Shown: positions 49,326 through 58,409 of the stretch, piece by piece | How positions within the stretch are numbered: position 1 is the stretch's first letter | Layout: each line of letters starts with the position of its first letter | Made by a program: the position numbers and the translations under genes | Origin: a virus | IMG/VR virus record: IMGVR_UViG_3300048687_000113 | Location: 45,244-109,243 of that record | Direction: 5' to 3' (one strand) | DNA: 64,000 bases | Notes under the pieces: generated by a model | Told to the model about the DNA's origin: nothing | What the model saw: the letters and a program-made list of their open reading frames with translations, nothing else | Database searches by the model: none

Positions 49326-51403
49326 CTGTCGCGATCCCCCTCGCATTCACGGGAACGAGCACGTCGCGCGGGGCCTTCACCCCGGCGCTGCGGCTCATCA
49401 CACGGATATCCCTCGCCGGGACCAGCGTCGGCAACGGCGACCTCGCCCTGACCCAGTCCATGGTGCCCGGGGCCTTCGCCGACTTCGCCTTGATCCCGCT
49501 CAGCTCACCGGTGTACGCGGACCCGGCCTTCACGCACGTCACCTCGGCCGTGTACCGGCCCGGCGGCAGCGGTGACACCCCCAACCAGTGGCGGCGCCTG
49601 TCCCTGTCGCTGACCGTGCCCAACAGTGAGTACAGCCCCGGCCCCCTGGGACGCATCTACGGCATCTTCGACCAGGCCCGGCTCGGCATCGGCTCCACCA
49701 ACATGGCCCTCAACGAGACGCACCAGATCGCCTACGCGCAATTCGAGAAGACGCCGCCCGGCACCGACCCGGACACCAACCAGTTCGGCAGCAACCTGTT
49801 CACGCTGGAGCAGGCGTCGTACGAGGGCCGCATGCTCTACGCCCCCACCGGTAGCGCGGGCGAGACGAACTACATGACGTTCGCCCGCAGCACCGAGCGC
49901 GCCTCCTGCGGCGCCTACGCCGGCAAGTTCGTGTACCAGGCGCCGCCTCCGACGAACGCCTACACGGCCGTGCAGAACTTCGGGTCGTACCCGAACCTGC
50001 GCGCCCGCCGGCAGACCTACGCCGACGTCAAGTACCGCGCGTTCACCACCGACGACGCCCTGCCCGGCACCACCCCGAGCACCGACGCCGGCGGCACCCC
50101 GATCGCCGCACCGGCCGTGCTCACGCTCAACCCGCTCCAGGCCGCGTTCGTGCGCGTCGAGCCGGGCGTCACCTACCAGGCACAGATCTCGGTGGCCACC
50201 GAGGTGGCAGGGCAACAGTTCACGTGCGCGATCCTGCGCTACGACGCCAACTTCAACCTCATCGGCACCTACGCGACGGGGGCGACGGCGGTGACAACGG
50301 CCGGCGGCTTCAAATGGCAGCAGGCCAGCGCTCAGCTCCAGATGGAGGACACCGCCGTGTGGGCGGCCGTCGTGCCGCGAGTGACCAGCGGCGGCGCGAG
50401 CCGGTTCGTGTTCTACGTGGACGAGCACCGCATATGGGTGCCCTCGACCCTGGCGACGAAAAAGGCCAGCGCATCGCCGTCGCGCACCTGGCAGCCGCCC
50501 CGCCAGCTCACCCTCAAGCTCCGCGCGACGCGCGTGAACTACGTTACGAACCCCAGCTTCCAGAACAGCGTCGCGGGCTGGAGCCAGGTCAAGGACCCGA
50601 GCCTGACGTCCACGGTCAGCCTGGTGACGGGCGGCGGCATCGTCGGGAACGCCGGATCGTTCAGCATGGCCACCGCCCCGTCCGCCACCCTGATCAGCGG
50701 CCTGTCGCCGCGCACCGGCGTCACCAGTGTGGTCGGACAGAGCGCACTCATCAGCCGCCTGAAGCCGTCCACGGTCTACACCGCCTCGCTGTACGTGAAG
50801 CCGGTCGCCTGCCCGGCTCCGATCACTCTGTGGGCGCACGACGGGGACCAGCTCGTGCGCGGCACGAGCAGCCCGCTTGCCGACCCGTCGCTGAACGAGA
50901 CCTGGTACCGGCTCAGCGTCACCGTCAAGACGAGCCCCACCTTCGGCGGTGACGGGTCGCTCAGCCTCGGCTACGCCGCCGATGACATCGCGTCCGTGTT
51001 CCAGGCCGTCGTACCCGACAGCAACGACAGCGTGTGGGAGCAGCTCGACGACGACCCCTCGGGCTATGCCGGCTGGAGCCAGAGTGCGACGTACGCCGCC
51101 GGGGACCGAGCCGTCTACAACGGAGTGCTTTACCAGGCGCGCGTACTGAACGGCCCGTACGCAAACGTCGGCCCGCTCACATTCTCCTGGGACCAGATCC
51201 TGGTCGAGGAGGCGGACAAGGTCGCCCCGTATTTCGACGGCAATAACCCGAGCGCCGACTACGTGTGGGAAGGCGCCCCCGGGGATTCCCGCTCGCACTA
51301 TTACCGGGGAAAAAGGGTCAATCAGTACCGTCTCGATCAGCTGATAAAGCGGCAACTCGGCGTGGGCGCCTCGTACCGGATCGTGTATGCGAGCGCCCCC
51401 TGA
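49322..51403 (+). CDS. Minor tail / adhesin protein
   Basis: A 693-aa protein; ATG at 49322 (ATGA overlap). Beta-rich domains include a CBM4/9-like module (YVTNPSFQNSVAGWSQVKD; STVYTASLYVKPVACP; WYRLSVTVKT) around residues 395-560 and a CBM5/12-like YAAGDRAVYNGVLYQAR near residue 600. The C-terminus is basic (HYYRGKRVNQYRLDQLIKRQL). Probably a receptor-binding adhesin at the tail tip. Confidence 0.78.
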   Translation: MTVAIPLAFTGTSTSRGAFTPALRLITRISLAGTSVGNGDLALTQSMVPGAFADFALIPLSSPVYADPAFTHVTSAVYRPGGSGDTPNQWRRLSLSLTVPNSEYSPGPLGRIYGIFDQARLGIGSTNMALNETHQIAYAQFEKTPPGTDPDTNQFGSNLFTLEQASYEGRMLYAPTGSAGETNYMTFARSTERASCGAYAGKFVYQAPPPTNAYTAVQNFGSYPNLRARRQTYADVKYRAFTTDDALPGTTPSTDAGGTPIAAPAVLTLNPLQAAFVRVEPGVTYQAQISVATEVAGQQFTCAILRYDANFNLIGTYATGATAVTTAGGFKWQQASAQLQMEDTAVWAAVVPRVTSGGASRFVFYVDEHRIWVPSTLATKKASASPSRTWQPPRQLTLKLRATRVNYVTNPSFQNSVAGWSQVKDPSLTSTVSLVTGGGIVGNAGSFSMATAPSATLISGLSPRTGVTSVVGQSALISRLKPSTVYTASLYVKPVACPAPITLWAHDGDQLVRGTSSPLADPSLNETWYRLSVTVKTSPTFGGDGSLSLGYAADDIASVFQAVVPDSNDSVWEQLDDDPSGYAGWSQSATYAAGDRAVYNGVLYQARVLNGPYANVGPLTFSWDQILVEEADKVAPYFDGNNPSADYVWEGAPGDSRSHYYRGKRVNQYRLDQLIKRQLGVGASYRIVYASAP

Positions 51404-51415
51404 CAAGGGGCCCTC

Positions 51416-51724
51416 ATGACATATCTGATCGTGCTCGCACTGGCCACTTTTTTCGCCTGGGACTGCCTGTTGCGCCCCCTTGTCGGGGCGGTGTGTGACG
51501 GGCTCGGCATGCCCGATGTCGTGGCCGCCTATCTGAAGTCGCTGACCGCGCTGGCCGCTGCCGGGGTCCTCGACCATTGGGTGGACAGGGACTTCCTTCT
51601 GCCTATTGCGGCAGCTTCCCTCGCCGGAACACTCGCCATGTTGCGTCGTTCGGGTGAGACACAAAACATTTCCGCGATCGTGCGCGGCAGGGCCAGACGA
51701 GGTATGCCAATGCCGGGTCCTTAG
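51416..51724 (+). CDS. Holin-like membrane protein
   Basis: A 102-aa protein; ATG at 51416. There are hydrophobic segments at residues 2-22 (YLIVLALATFFAWDCLL) and about 60-77 (FLLPIAAASLAGTLAML), with a weaker one around 40-52, and a basic C-terminal tail (SAIVRGRARRG). Its place at the end of the late region suggests a holin, but no endolysin gene is adjacent. Confidence 0.6.
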   Translation: MTYLIVLALATFFAWDCLLRPLVGAVCDGLGMPDVVAAYLKSLTALAAAGVLDHWVDRDFLLPIAAASLAGTLAMLRRSGETQNISAIVRGRARRGMPMPGP

Positions 51725-51870
51725 AGGTCAGAGGGGGTGTCTCACTCTCCCGGGCGCATTTGCGCCGCCAGAGTGGATTCAACAGAAACGGTCACGACAC
51801 CCCTATTTTCCGACAGGCACGGAAGGCAATATCACTGCCAGTCCGGCACATCTACTCATGTGAGGAAAAT

Positions 51871-52755
51871 ATGGCTGACAAGCGCCCGGTAACTCTCGGC
51901 ATCTTCGGCTCCGGAGATGTGTCGCCCACCCTGGTCTGTGACTCCCTCAACGACCAGTTCTCCGTCGGCCCCGAGGACGCCGAGGGCTACTTCGCCCCGT
52001 CCGAGGAGTACGACCTTTTCGTGCTGCTGCCGGCCGGCGGCAGCGCCACATCCGAGGGCGTGCACCGGGTGTGGGAGTGGGCGGTGCGCTGCGAGCTGCC
52101 CTACAAGGTCATCTGGGACGAGACCGGCAACCAGCGCACGGTCGACGTCCTGGGCAATGTCGAGGACGCCGAGAGCGACATCACGATCGTCGACGACATC
52201 GCCGGCGCCCTCATCGAGCAGCTCGGCAAGGGCGAGAACCCGATGCTGCTGGTCATCTCCGGCGGGGAGGACGCCGAGTTCGACGACGCCACCGCCGACG
52301 TCGCCGCCGCAGCCCTGCGCGCCGAGATCCCCGTCTACGACCTCTCCCGCGCGCTCCTGGAGATCACGTGGCGGCACCTGCCGGACCACGAGCCTCCGCA
52401 GACGCCGGCCGCCGAACCGGGCACGGAGGGGCAGACCTCCCTCTCGGTGGTCGCCGACGGCCCGGACGTGAGCCTCAGCGCCCACGAGGCCGCCCTGCTC
52501 GTCACCGCGTTCGCCAAGGCCGAGGAGCTGCTGGACCACATCGGCGACGGCCTGCTGACGCGGATCTCCGAGACGCGCGAGTCGCTGATCCACGGCCGTT
52601 CGCTTCTCGCGCCCAAGCCGGAGACACCCGTCGAGGACGGCGAGCAGCCGAAGAAGACCCGTTTGGAGATCTTCGACCCGGAGCGGAACGAGTGGGTGCC
52701 CGCCGGCCGGGGCCGCCCGCCGAAGGGCGTCCAGAAGCGCCGCGTTCCCGCATAA
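51871..52755 (+). CDS. Hypothetical protein, nucleotide-binding-like fold
   Basis: A 294-aa protein; ATG at 51871 with TGAGGAAA upstream. Residues 1-170 alternate hydrophobic strands and helices in a Rossmann-like manner (VTLGIFGSGDVSPTLVCDS; YDLFVLLPAGG; PMLLVISGGED). The second half has a helical segment (ALLVTAFAKAEELLDHIGD) and an acidic-basic tail. Homologs with this N-terminus occur in actinophages, but the function is unknown. A terminator follows. Confidence 0.6.
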   Translation: MADKRPVTLGIFGSGDVSPTLVCDSLNDQFSVGPEDAEGYFAPSEEYDLFVLLPAGGSATSEGVHRVWEWAVRCELPYKVIWDETGNQRTVDVLGNVEDAESDITIVDDIAGALIEQLGKGENPMLLVISGGEDAEFDDATADVAAAALRAEIPVYDLSRALLEITWRHLPDHEPPQTPAAEPGTEGQTSLSVVADGPDVSLSAHEAALLVTAFAKAEELLDHIGDGLLTRISETRESLIHGRSLLAPKPETPVEDGEQPKKTRLEIFDPERNEWVPAGRGRPPKGVQKRRVPA

Positions 52756-52761
52756 GACATG

Positions 52762-52811
52762 AAACGGCCCCGGCGGACGCTGCTCAATTCCCGCCGGGGC
52801 CCCGTTTCCGG
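52762..52811 (+). terminator. Terminator hairpin
   Basis: GAAACGGCCCCGGCGG pairs with CCGCCGGGGCCCCGTTTC with one extra base in the 3-prime arm. It ends the transcript of 51871-52755. Confidence 0.75.
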
Positions 52812-52854
52812 ATGGCCGCCACGCCATTTCAACTGCATTCCCCGGGAGAATAGC

Positions 52855-53298
52855 ATGTCGGATCACGCTTTTTTTGGTACGGGAAATGGGAGCGAACTCC
52901 CGGTATCCGTAGAGGACATCCTCAGCCGGCTTCCCCAGCGCGCGCGGCTCGCTTACACGAATCTCGTCACGAGTGCGGAGTCACGCTACGACGCGGATTC
53001 CGGCTGGTCCTGCGCCTACGTCACACAGCAGGGCCTCGCGGATGAAATGTACGTGTGCCTGCGCACGGCGACGCGCGCCATCAGGGATCTGCGAACCCAC
53101 GGCCTGGTGCGCGTACTTGCGTGGCCTGGCTCCCGCACGGAGACGCAGGTGCGCATCGCTTCCGTCGATATTTCCTCGCCCTTCGGCCCTATCCAGGCCG
53201 CACTCAACCGTGCACCCAAGCAACAGCTCGTCGACACGGCGATTGCCCAACTCGTGGCACAGAACCGCGAGTTGGAGGCTCTCGCCTCCGACATGTGA
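52855..53298 (+). CDS. Winged-helix replication/regulatory protein
   Basis: A 147-aa protein; ATG at 52855 with GGGAGAA upstream. The centre contains a wHTH of the kind in phage replication initiators and GntR-like proteins: AYVTQQGLADEMYVCLRTA, TRAIRDLRTHGLVRVL. Position ahead of the palindrome cluster and the helicase loader suggests a replication initiator or regulator. Confidence 0.65.
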   Translation: MSDHAFFGTGNGSELPVSVEDILSRLPQRARLAYTNLVTSAESRYDADSGWSCAYVTQQGLADEMYVCLRTATRAIRDLRTHGLVRVLAWPGSRTETQVRIASVDISSPFGPIQAALNRAPKQQLVDTAIAQLVAQNRELEALASDM

Positions 53299-53335
53299 CG
53301 GAGTAACTCCGGTGACGCAGCAACTGACACATCGA

Positions 53336-53443
53336 GCGCATGCATGCGCACTAAAGCACCAGCTCTAGCTCAAGCAAATTGCTTGGTGAATAGAAACCTA
53401 CGGTTTCTATTAACTGCCCACGAACATTCGTTCGCGTGCAGTT
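53336..53443. other. Palindrome cluster, candidate replication origin
   Basis: Successive perfect inverted repeats: GCGCATGCATGCGC (53336-53349), CAAGCAA-A-TTGCTTG (53371-53385), AATAGAAACC/GGTTTCTATT (53389-53411), and AACTGC/GCAGTT (53412-53443) enclosing CGAAC/GTTCG. The stretch is richer in A and T than its surroundings and lies between a wHTH gene and the replisome operon. It may be an origin or an operator region for the replication promoter. Confidence 0.45.
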
Positions 53444-53472
53444 CTGGCCCGCCACACAGCCAGGAGAACCAC

Positions 53473-54009
53473 ATGGCCCGCAAACGCATTCACGACCCCG
53501 ACGCCGAACTCGACGCCACAGCCGTCGTCCAGAACATGCTCCATGGCCACCAGGAGCCCGTCTCAGCCCCTCGGACCGCCTGGACCCCACCCGAGCACGG
53601 CGAGCGCCGCACAAGGCGCTCCAGGGGCCGCCAGTACGGTCCGGACAGCATCCCGGGCCTGTGCGATTACTTCACCAACTCCTGCCCGCCCCTGAGCTGG
53701 GCCGGCGGGCTGGAGATCGGCAACCGCCAGGCCCTCATGCAGGTTTTCTCCGAGCTGCGACGCGACGCCGGCCTAAGCCCTGACGACTGCCGCGCCGTGG
53801 TCGACCTGTACATCACCCGTCTCGCCGGCCGGGCCCCCAACAAGCCCTTCGTCTGGGACTTCAAGTGGCGCCGCTTCCAGCTCATCCGGGACCTGCGCAA
53901 CACCGGCATCGCCGTCTCGGCGGACGACTACCGCACCTGGGAGCAGACAGCCCAGAACGATCCGGCCGCCGACGCGGACTTCGCGGCCTCCTGGGAGAAC
54001 GTCTCGTGA
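53473..54009 (+). CDS. Hypothetical replication-operon protein
   Basis: A 178-aa protein; ATG at 53473 with CAGGAGAA upstream. The N-terminal 60 residues are basic and flexible (GERRTRRSRGRQYG). The rest is helical (NRQALMQVFSELRRDAGLS; DDCRAVVDLYITRLAG; FKWRRFQLIRDLRNTG). Directly upstream of a DnaC-like loader and overlapping it by 4 bases, it may be a replisome organiser, but this is inferred from position. Confidence 0.55.
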   Translation: MARKRIHDPDAELDATAVVQNMLHGHQEPVSAPRTAWTPPEHGERRTRRSRGRQYGPDSIPGLCDYFTNSCPPLSWAGGLEIGNRQALMQVFSELRRDAGLSPDDCRAVVDLYITRLAGRAPNKPFVWDFKWRRFQLIRDLRNTGIAVSADDYRTWEQTAQNDPAADADFAASWENVS

Positions 54010-54668
54010 TCACCACACGCATGGACCCCGAAAAGGCCCGGTGGGTGGGGACCGGAATTCCGCCCCGGCTTCGCGGAATGACCCTCGGCGACATCGAAGA
54101 CCTCGGTGGACAGAGCGACACCGTCACCAAGGCCCGCCACTACGTGGGCGGATACGGGGCGCAGCAGTCCAGGAACCGGCGCGGCCTGCCGGTGAACCCG
54201 GCCGACTTCGGGCGCGGGCTGCTCCTCGCCGGCCCGCCCGGCACCGGCAAGACGACGCTGGCCGCCGCGATCCTGTGCGAGCTGCGGCGCCGCTACGGAA
54301 TCAGCGTGTATGCCTCCCGCTACGCCGAGCACATCGAGCGCGAACGCAAGCTCATGCGCGCGGATCAAAACACCGACCTGGAAGAAATCTCGCGCTGGCA
54401 GTACGCCGTCGAGCGCGTCCAGTGGGCCGACGCGATCCTGCTCGACGACGTCGGCCACGAGCACCGCACCGACTCGAAGTTCGCCGAGGACACCCTGGAG
54501 CGGCTCCTTCGCCAGCGCTACGACGAGGGGCGGCCGTCGTTCATCACCACGAACCTGACCGGTGGCGACTGGGCGGCCACTTACTCCAAGCCGCTGCGCA
54601 GCTTCATGGACCAGTGCACCCGCCGGTTCATTTTCAGCGGCGAATCGTTCCGCCGGGGCGAGCTGTGA
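54006..54668 (+). CDS. DnaC-like AAA+ helicase loader
   Basis: A 220-aa protein from GTG at 54006. Walker A GPPGTGKT is at residues 76-83, Walker B ILLDDVGHE near 143-151, sensor-type FITTNLTGGDW near 180, and an arginine-finger candidate in TRRFIF. It matches the DnaC/IstB group that loads the replicative helicase. The helicase gene lies 1.5 kb downstream in the same operon. Confidence 0.88.
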   Translation: MITTRMDPEKARWVGTGIPPRLRGMTLGDIEDLGGQSDTVTKARHYVGGYGAQQSRNRRGLPVNPADFGRGLLLAGPPGTGKTTLAAAILCELRRRYGISVYASRYAEHIERERKLMRADQNTDLEEISRWQYAVERVQWADAILLDDVGHEHRTDSKFAEDTLERLLRQRYDEGRPSFITTNLTGGDWAATYSKPLRSFMDQCTRRFIFSGESFRRGEL

Positions 54669-55114
54669 TCGGCGCCGACCTCGACGCCGAGCCGACGCCG
54701 GCAGAGGTCTACGTCGTCTGGGAAGACCTCCTGGCCGTCCCCGGCCCGCGCTACAGCCTCAAGCGCTTCGCCCGCCGCACGCGCTGGCGCCGCCGCTCGG
54801 CCCTGGACCTCTACACCACCAACGGCCGGGCGGTGGGCGTCCTGTGGGACCTGTGGGCCCAGGGCCGCCCCGTCACCGTCGTCACCTATCTGCCCCCGGC
54901 CATCGCCGCGCACCTGCCCGCCCGGCTGGAGCACGACAACGTCCCGCACACCCGGTTCCTGGTCGACACCCCGCTGCTCATGAGCCGGTCCATCGCCCTC
55001 CTGGACGGCGTCGGGCGGATCTTCCACTCCAACCCGACCCACAACCTGCTCTACGGCCCCAAGGGCTTCCTCGTCCCCCCACAGTCACCCGAACTCATGC
55101 GAGAGGTCCTGTAA
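54665..55114 (+). CDS. Hypothetical protein
   Basis: A 149-aa protein from GTG at 54665, overlapping the loader stop by 4 bases. Alternating strands and helices (AEVYVVWEDLLAVP; RPVTVVTYLPPAIAAHL; RFLVDTPLLMSRSIALL) with FHSNPTHNLLYG near the end. Possibly a Rossmann-like or HAD-like fold, but no catalytic motif is certain. Confidence 0.5.
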   Translation: MIGADLDAEPTPAEVYVVWEDLLAVPGPRYSLKRFARRTRWRRRSALDLYTTNGRAVGVLWDLWAQGRPVTVVTYLPPAIAAHLPARLEHDNVPHTRFLVDTPLLMSRSIALLDGVGRIFHSNPTHNLLYGPKGFLVPPQSPELMREVL

Positions 55115-55947
55115 TGGCCCACGACGTCATCCCGCTGGTATTTCCCGAGACAAATAAAAGGGTCCGGGTCCTCATGGTCGACGGCGCCCCCTGGTGGGTC
55201 GCCCGCGACGTGTGCCAGGTACTCGAAATGGAACGCCCCGACGCCGCGCTGCGCGGCCTCGACGACGACGAGAAGGGTGCTCAGACTGTGAGCACCCCCG
55301 GCGGCGACCAGCGCATGTCGGTCATCTCCGAGTCCGGCCTGTACTCCATGATCCTGCGCAGCCGTAAGGCCGAGGCCAGGGCGTTCAAGCGGTGGATCAC
55401 CGGCGAGGTTCTCCCGGAGATCCGGCGCACCGGCGGCTACGGCGCCGACCGGCCGGCCTTCGACACCCCCAAGACGTTCGGCGACGCGCTGCTCCTGGCC
55501 GCGCAGCAGTGGGAGGAACTCGAAGCCGCGAAAAAGGAGTTGGAGGCCGCCGCCCCGAAGGTCGAGGCCGCTGACGCGTATTTCGCCAGCGACAAGTTCC
55601 TTCTCGTCCGCGAGGCCGCCAAGCTGCTCGGCCTCAAGGAGAAGCAGTTGCGGAGCCTGCTGCTGGAGAAGGGCTGGATTTTCCGGCACCGGAACGCCTA
55701 CGGCGACATGTACTACGACGTCGCCGCGAAAATCGCCGACTCCGGGCTGCTCGTCACCCGCGTCTTTTCACGGATGGGAAATGACGGCGGCGCACGGACC
55801 ACCTACACCGTGTACGTCACCCCCAAGGGCGTCGAGGCCATCCGCAAGATCCTTCGCAATCTGGCCGACAGAGGAAACGTTCCTGCACTCCGTCACGGCC
55901 CGGCCACCTACGTCGCCCGGCCGCTCGTCAAGGACGGCGCCGCCTGA
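55114..55947 (+). CDS. Phage antirepressor, BRO-N and KilAC domains
   Basis: A 277-aa protein; ATG at 55114 with GAGAGG upstream. A BRO-N domain spans residues about 10-110 (WWVARDVCQVLEMERPD; LDDDEKGAQT; VISESGLYSMILRSRKAEARAF in part; RWITGEVLPEIRRTGGYG). A coiled linker (EELEAAKKELEAAAPKVEAAD) precedes a KilAC-type C-terminus (LLVREAAKLLGLKEKQL; LLLEKGWIFRHRN). Antirepressors of this type favour lytic growth by interfering with repressors. It is embedded in the replication operon. Confidence 0.9.
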   Translation: MAHDVIPLVFPETNKRVRVLMVDGAPWWVARDVCQVLEMERPDAALRGLDDDEKGAQTVSTPGGDQRMSVISESGLYSMILRSRKAEARAFKRWITGEVLPEIRRTGGYGADRPAFDTPKTFGDALLLAAQQWEELEAAKKELEAAAPKVEAADAYFASDKFLLVREAAKLLGLKEKQLRSLLLEKGWIFRHRNAYGDMYYDVAAKIADSGLLVTRVFSRMGNDGGARTTYTVYVTPKGVEAIRKILRNLADRGNVPALRHGPATYVARPLVKDGAA

Positions 55948-56222
55948 TGTCCGACTACCTCCCGGCCGGCGCCTACCGCCGCGAAACCGTGCAGCTCATC
56001 CCCGACACGGTCGGCAAAACCGCCCGCTTCACGTCCGAGATCGGGGTGGAAGGCTACGACTGCCTCCCCCTGGTGGGCTGGGCCGTCGTCGCGACCTTCA
56101 CCGAGGGCGAGCTGCCGCGCCTCACCGTCGAGCCCGTCGTGGACGACGACTGCATGGGGCCCGTCGCGCTCGGCGACCTCGAAGAAGAGGCGGGGCCGCT
56201 CACGCTCCAGGAGATCGTGTGA
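55947..56222 (+). CDS. Hypothetical protein, 91 aa
   Basis: ATG at 55947 overlaps the antirepressor stop (TGATG). Beta-rich and acidic (YDCLPLVGWAVVATFTEGEL; ALGDLEEEAGPLTLQEIV). Coupled to the helicase gene by a GTGA overlap. No family is recognised. Confidence 0.55.
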   Translation: MSDYLPAGAYRRETVQLIPDTVGKTARFTSEIGVEGYDCLPLVGWAVVATFTEGELPRLTVEPVVDDDCMGPVALGDLEEEAGPLTLQEIV

Positions 56223-57454
56223 GCGGCATCGAAGAGGAGGTCATCAACTATGTCGCCCTGACCGGAGACCTGGAGACGGTCGTCGCTCAGGGCGGCATCA
56301 CCGCCGACCACTTCCTCGACCCCGAAACGCGCAAGGTCTTCGCCTCTATCCTCGAATTCCGGGCCGATTTCGGCGAGTCACCCACGCCGGACGTCATCGC
56401 CCGCGACCACCCCAACTTTGCTTTCTCCGAGGAGAGTTCGGGGCCGATCGATTACCTGCTGCGCGAGCTGCACGAACAGCGGCGCCGGACCATCATCGAC
56501 CTGGGCATGGGCGCCGTCGGCGACGCCCTGGACAAGGGCGGCTCCGAGGCCGCCCTGCCCCTGCTGCGCACGATGCTTGCGCAGGCCACCACCGCGACCG
56601 CCAGCTCCCGGGAAATCGACTACGCCAGCACCGGCGCTCAGCGCCTGGACGTCTACCGCCAGGCTCGCGACAACCCCGGCGAGTTGTTGGGAATCCCGAC
56701 CGGATTCCAGTTCCTGGACCAGGTGACGCTCGGTATTCAGCCGCAGCAGATGATCGTCCTCACCGGGCTGGCCAAGTCCTGCAAAACCACCGTCATGTTG
56801 GGGATGACCAGGTCGGCCTACGACTACGGCGCCAAGCCGTTGCTCGTCTCCTTCGAGATGCCGTATCAGGAGATCGCCCGAAGGCTCGATGGATTCCTCG
56901 CTCGGGTCAACCCCCGCAATCTCCAGACCGGACAGCTCTCCGCGAAGGAATGGCGCCAGCTCGAAGAGGCCCTGAACGGGCCGCTGGGTGAGCAGCCCTA
57001 CATCGTCACCGAGGACCGCGCCGGCGCCATGACGATCAGCGGCATCCAGACGAAGATCGACCAGCTTTCCCCGTCCGTCGTCTTCATCGACGGCGCCTAC
57101 TTCCTCTACGACGAGATCAGCCGGGAATCCCAGACGCCGATCGCGATGACGAACATCTCCCGGGGCCTCAAGAAACTCGCCCTGACCAACGACCTGCCGG
57201 TGGTGGTCACCACGCAGTCGCTGTCGCACAAGGTCGGCGCGAAGGGCTTGACCGTGAATTCCCTCGGCTACACGAGTGCGTGGGGCCAGGACGCGGACCT
57301 GGTCGTCGGCATGGAAGCCTGCGACGAGGATCTGTTCTACCGGCTCAAGGTTCTCGCCTCCCGCAACGCGGCGCCCCAGGAACACCTCATCTCCATCTCC
57401 TGGGACCCCCCGATGTTCGAGGAGGCGGAAATTGAAGCCGACCTCCCCTACTGA
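56219..57454 (+). CDS. DnaB-like replicative helicase with atypical Walker A
   Basis: A 411-aa protein from GTG at 56219. An N-terminal DnaB-like helical domain (VINYVALTGDLETVVAQGG; HFLDPETRKVFASILEF) is followed by a RecA-type core: GIPTGFQFLDQVTLGIQPQQ, Walker A variant GLAKSCKTT at residues 183-191 with Cys188 where the family has Gly, LLVSFEMPYQEIARR (H1a-like), Walker B VVFIDGAYFL, and VVVTTQSL. Its primase and loader are in the same operon. Confidence 0.88.
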   Translation: MSGIEEEVINYVALTGDLETVVAQGGITADHFLDPETRKVFASILEFRADFGESPTPDVIARDHPNFAFSEESSGPIDYLLRELHEQRRRTIIDLGMGAVGDALDKGGSEAALPLLRTMLAQATTATASSREIDYASTGAQRLDVYRQARDNPGELLGIPTGFQFLDQVTLGIQPQQMIVLTGLAKSCKTTVMLGMTRSAYDYGAKPLLVSFEMPYQEIARRLDGFLARVNPRNLQTGQLSAKEWRQLEEALNGPLGEQPYIVTEDRAGAMTISGIQTKIDQLSPSVVFIDGAYFLYDEISRESQTPIAMTNISRGLKKLALTNDLPVVVTTQSLSHKVGAKGLTVNSLGYTSAWGQDADLVVGMEACDEDLFYRLKVLASRNAAPQEHLISISWDPPMFEEAEIEADLPY

Positions 57455-58409
57455 CTTCTGGGACGACCTGTCCGCGTACGCCAACCCCGTGCCGGCCGAC
57501 GTCCCCGGCACCCTGCGCGCCCTCGGCATCGACGTACTGCGGGAGTTGAGCAAGGAAGACTCAACGGAGTATCTCGCTCACTGTCCCGCCCACCTCGCGC
57601 TCACCGGCAAACGGGACCGCACGCCGTCGTTCTCGGTCAACGGCACCAGCGGCCTGTTCCACTGCTTCTCCTGCGGGTACGCCGGCCCGTTCGTCCAGCT
57701 CGTGGAGGACGAGCGCGGGTACAGCCGCATCGACGCCTTCCGCTGGATTGCCCGTCGCGGGACGTACCGGACGGCCGAGGCCGGCGCCCCCGCCGCCGCG
57801 CCCGCCGAAAACAGCATCCGCATTAACGAAGCCTCCCTGGCCCTGTTCACGGCCCCGCCCTCCAAGGCGTGCGCACGACGCGGCATCACCCCCCAGGCGT
57901 GCGCCGACTTCGGCGTCCTGTGGAACCCCGAGAAGCGCCGGTGGATTCTCCCCATCCGCGACCCGCACACAGCAGAGCTGTGGGGCTGGCAGGAGAAGGG
58001 CAAGCGGTTCTTCCGCAACTACCCGCCCGGCGTCCACAAGTCGCTCACGCTCTTCGGCGACCTGTCCTGGAGCGGCGACACCGCGCTGCTGCTGGAGTCC
58101 CCCCTGGACGCGGTACGCGCCCACAGCCTGGGGATAACCGGTGCCTTCGCGAGCTTCGGCGCGCACGTCTCCGAGGCGCAGATGCGCCTCCTGAAGGCCC
58201 GCTGCCGCTGCCTCGTCATCGGCCTCGACAACGACACGGCCGGCCACACCGCCCGCGACAAGATCCACAGCCGCTGGAGGCCGCGCGGCCTGGCCATGAA
58301 ATTCCTCGACTACAGCCACACCCCGGCCAAAGACCTGGGCGACATGAGCGACGCCGACGCACTGCGTGCGTACCAGGGCGCGCACCACCCCTGGCGCAGG
58401 AGGCGTTGA
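57432..58409 (+). CDS. DnaG-like primase
   Basis: A 325-aa protein from TTG at 57432 with GGAGG upstream, overlapping the helicase by 23 bases. A CHC2-type zinc finger has C51-P-A-H54 and C78-F-S-C81. Further on there is a TOPRIM domain: glutamate in LLLESPLDAVRAH and acidic residues in LVIGLDNDTAGHTARD. It lacks a clear helicase-interaction domain and is shorter than cellular DnaG, as is usual for phage primases. It would make RNA primers for the lagging strand. Confidence 0.88.
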   Translation: MKPTSPTDFWDDLSAYANPVPADVPGTLRALGIDVLRELSKEDSTEYLAHCPAHLALTGKRDRTPSFSVNGTSGLFHCFSCGYAGPFVQLVEDERGYSRIDAFRWIARRGTYRTAEAGAPAAAPAENSIRINEASLALFTAPPSKACARRGITPQACADFGVLWNPEKRRWILPIRDPHTAELWGWQEKGKRFFRNYPPGVHKSLTLFGDLSWSGDTALLLESPLDAVRAHSLGITGAFASFGAHVSEAQMRLLKARCRCLVIGLDNDTAGHTARDKIHSRWRPRGLAMKFLDYSHTPAKDLGDMSDADALRAYQGAHHPWRRRR

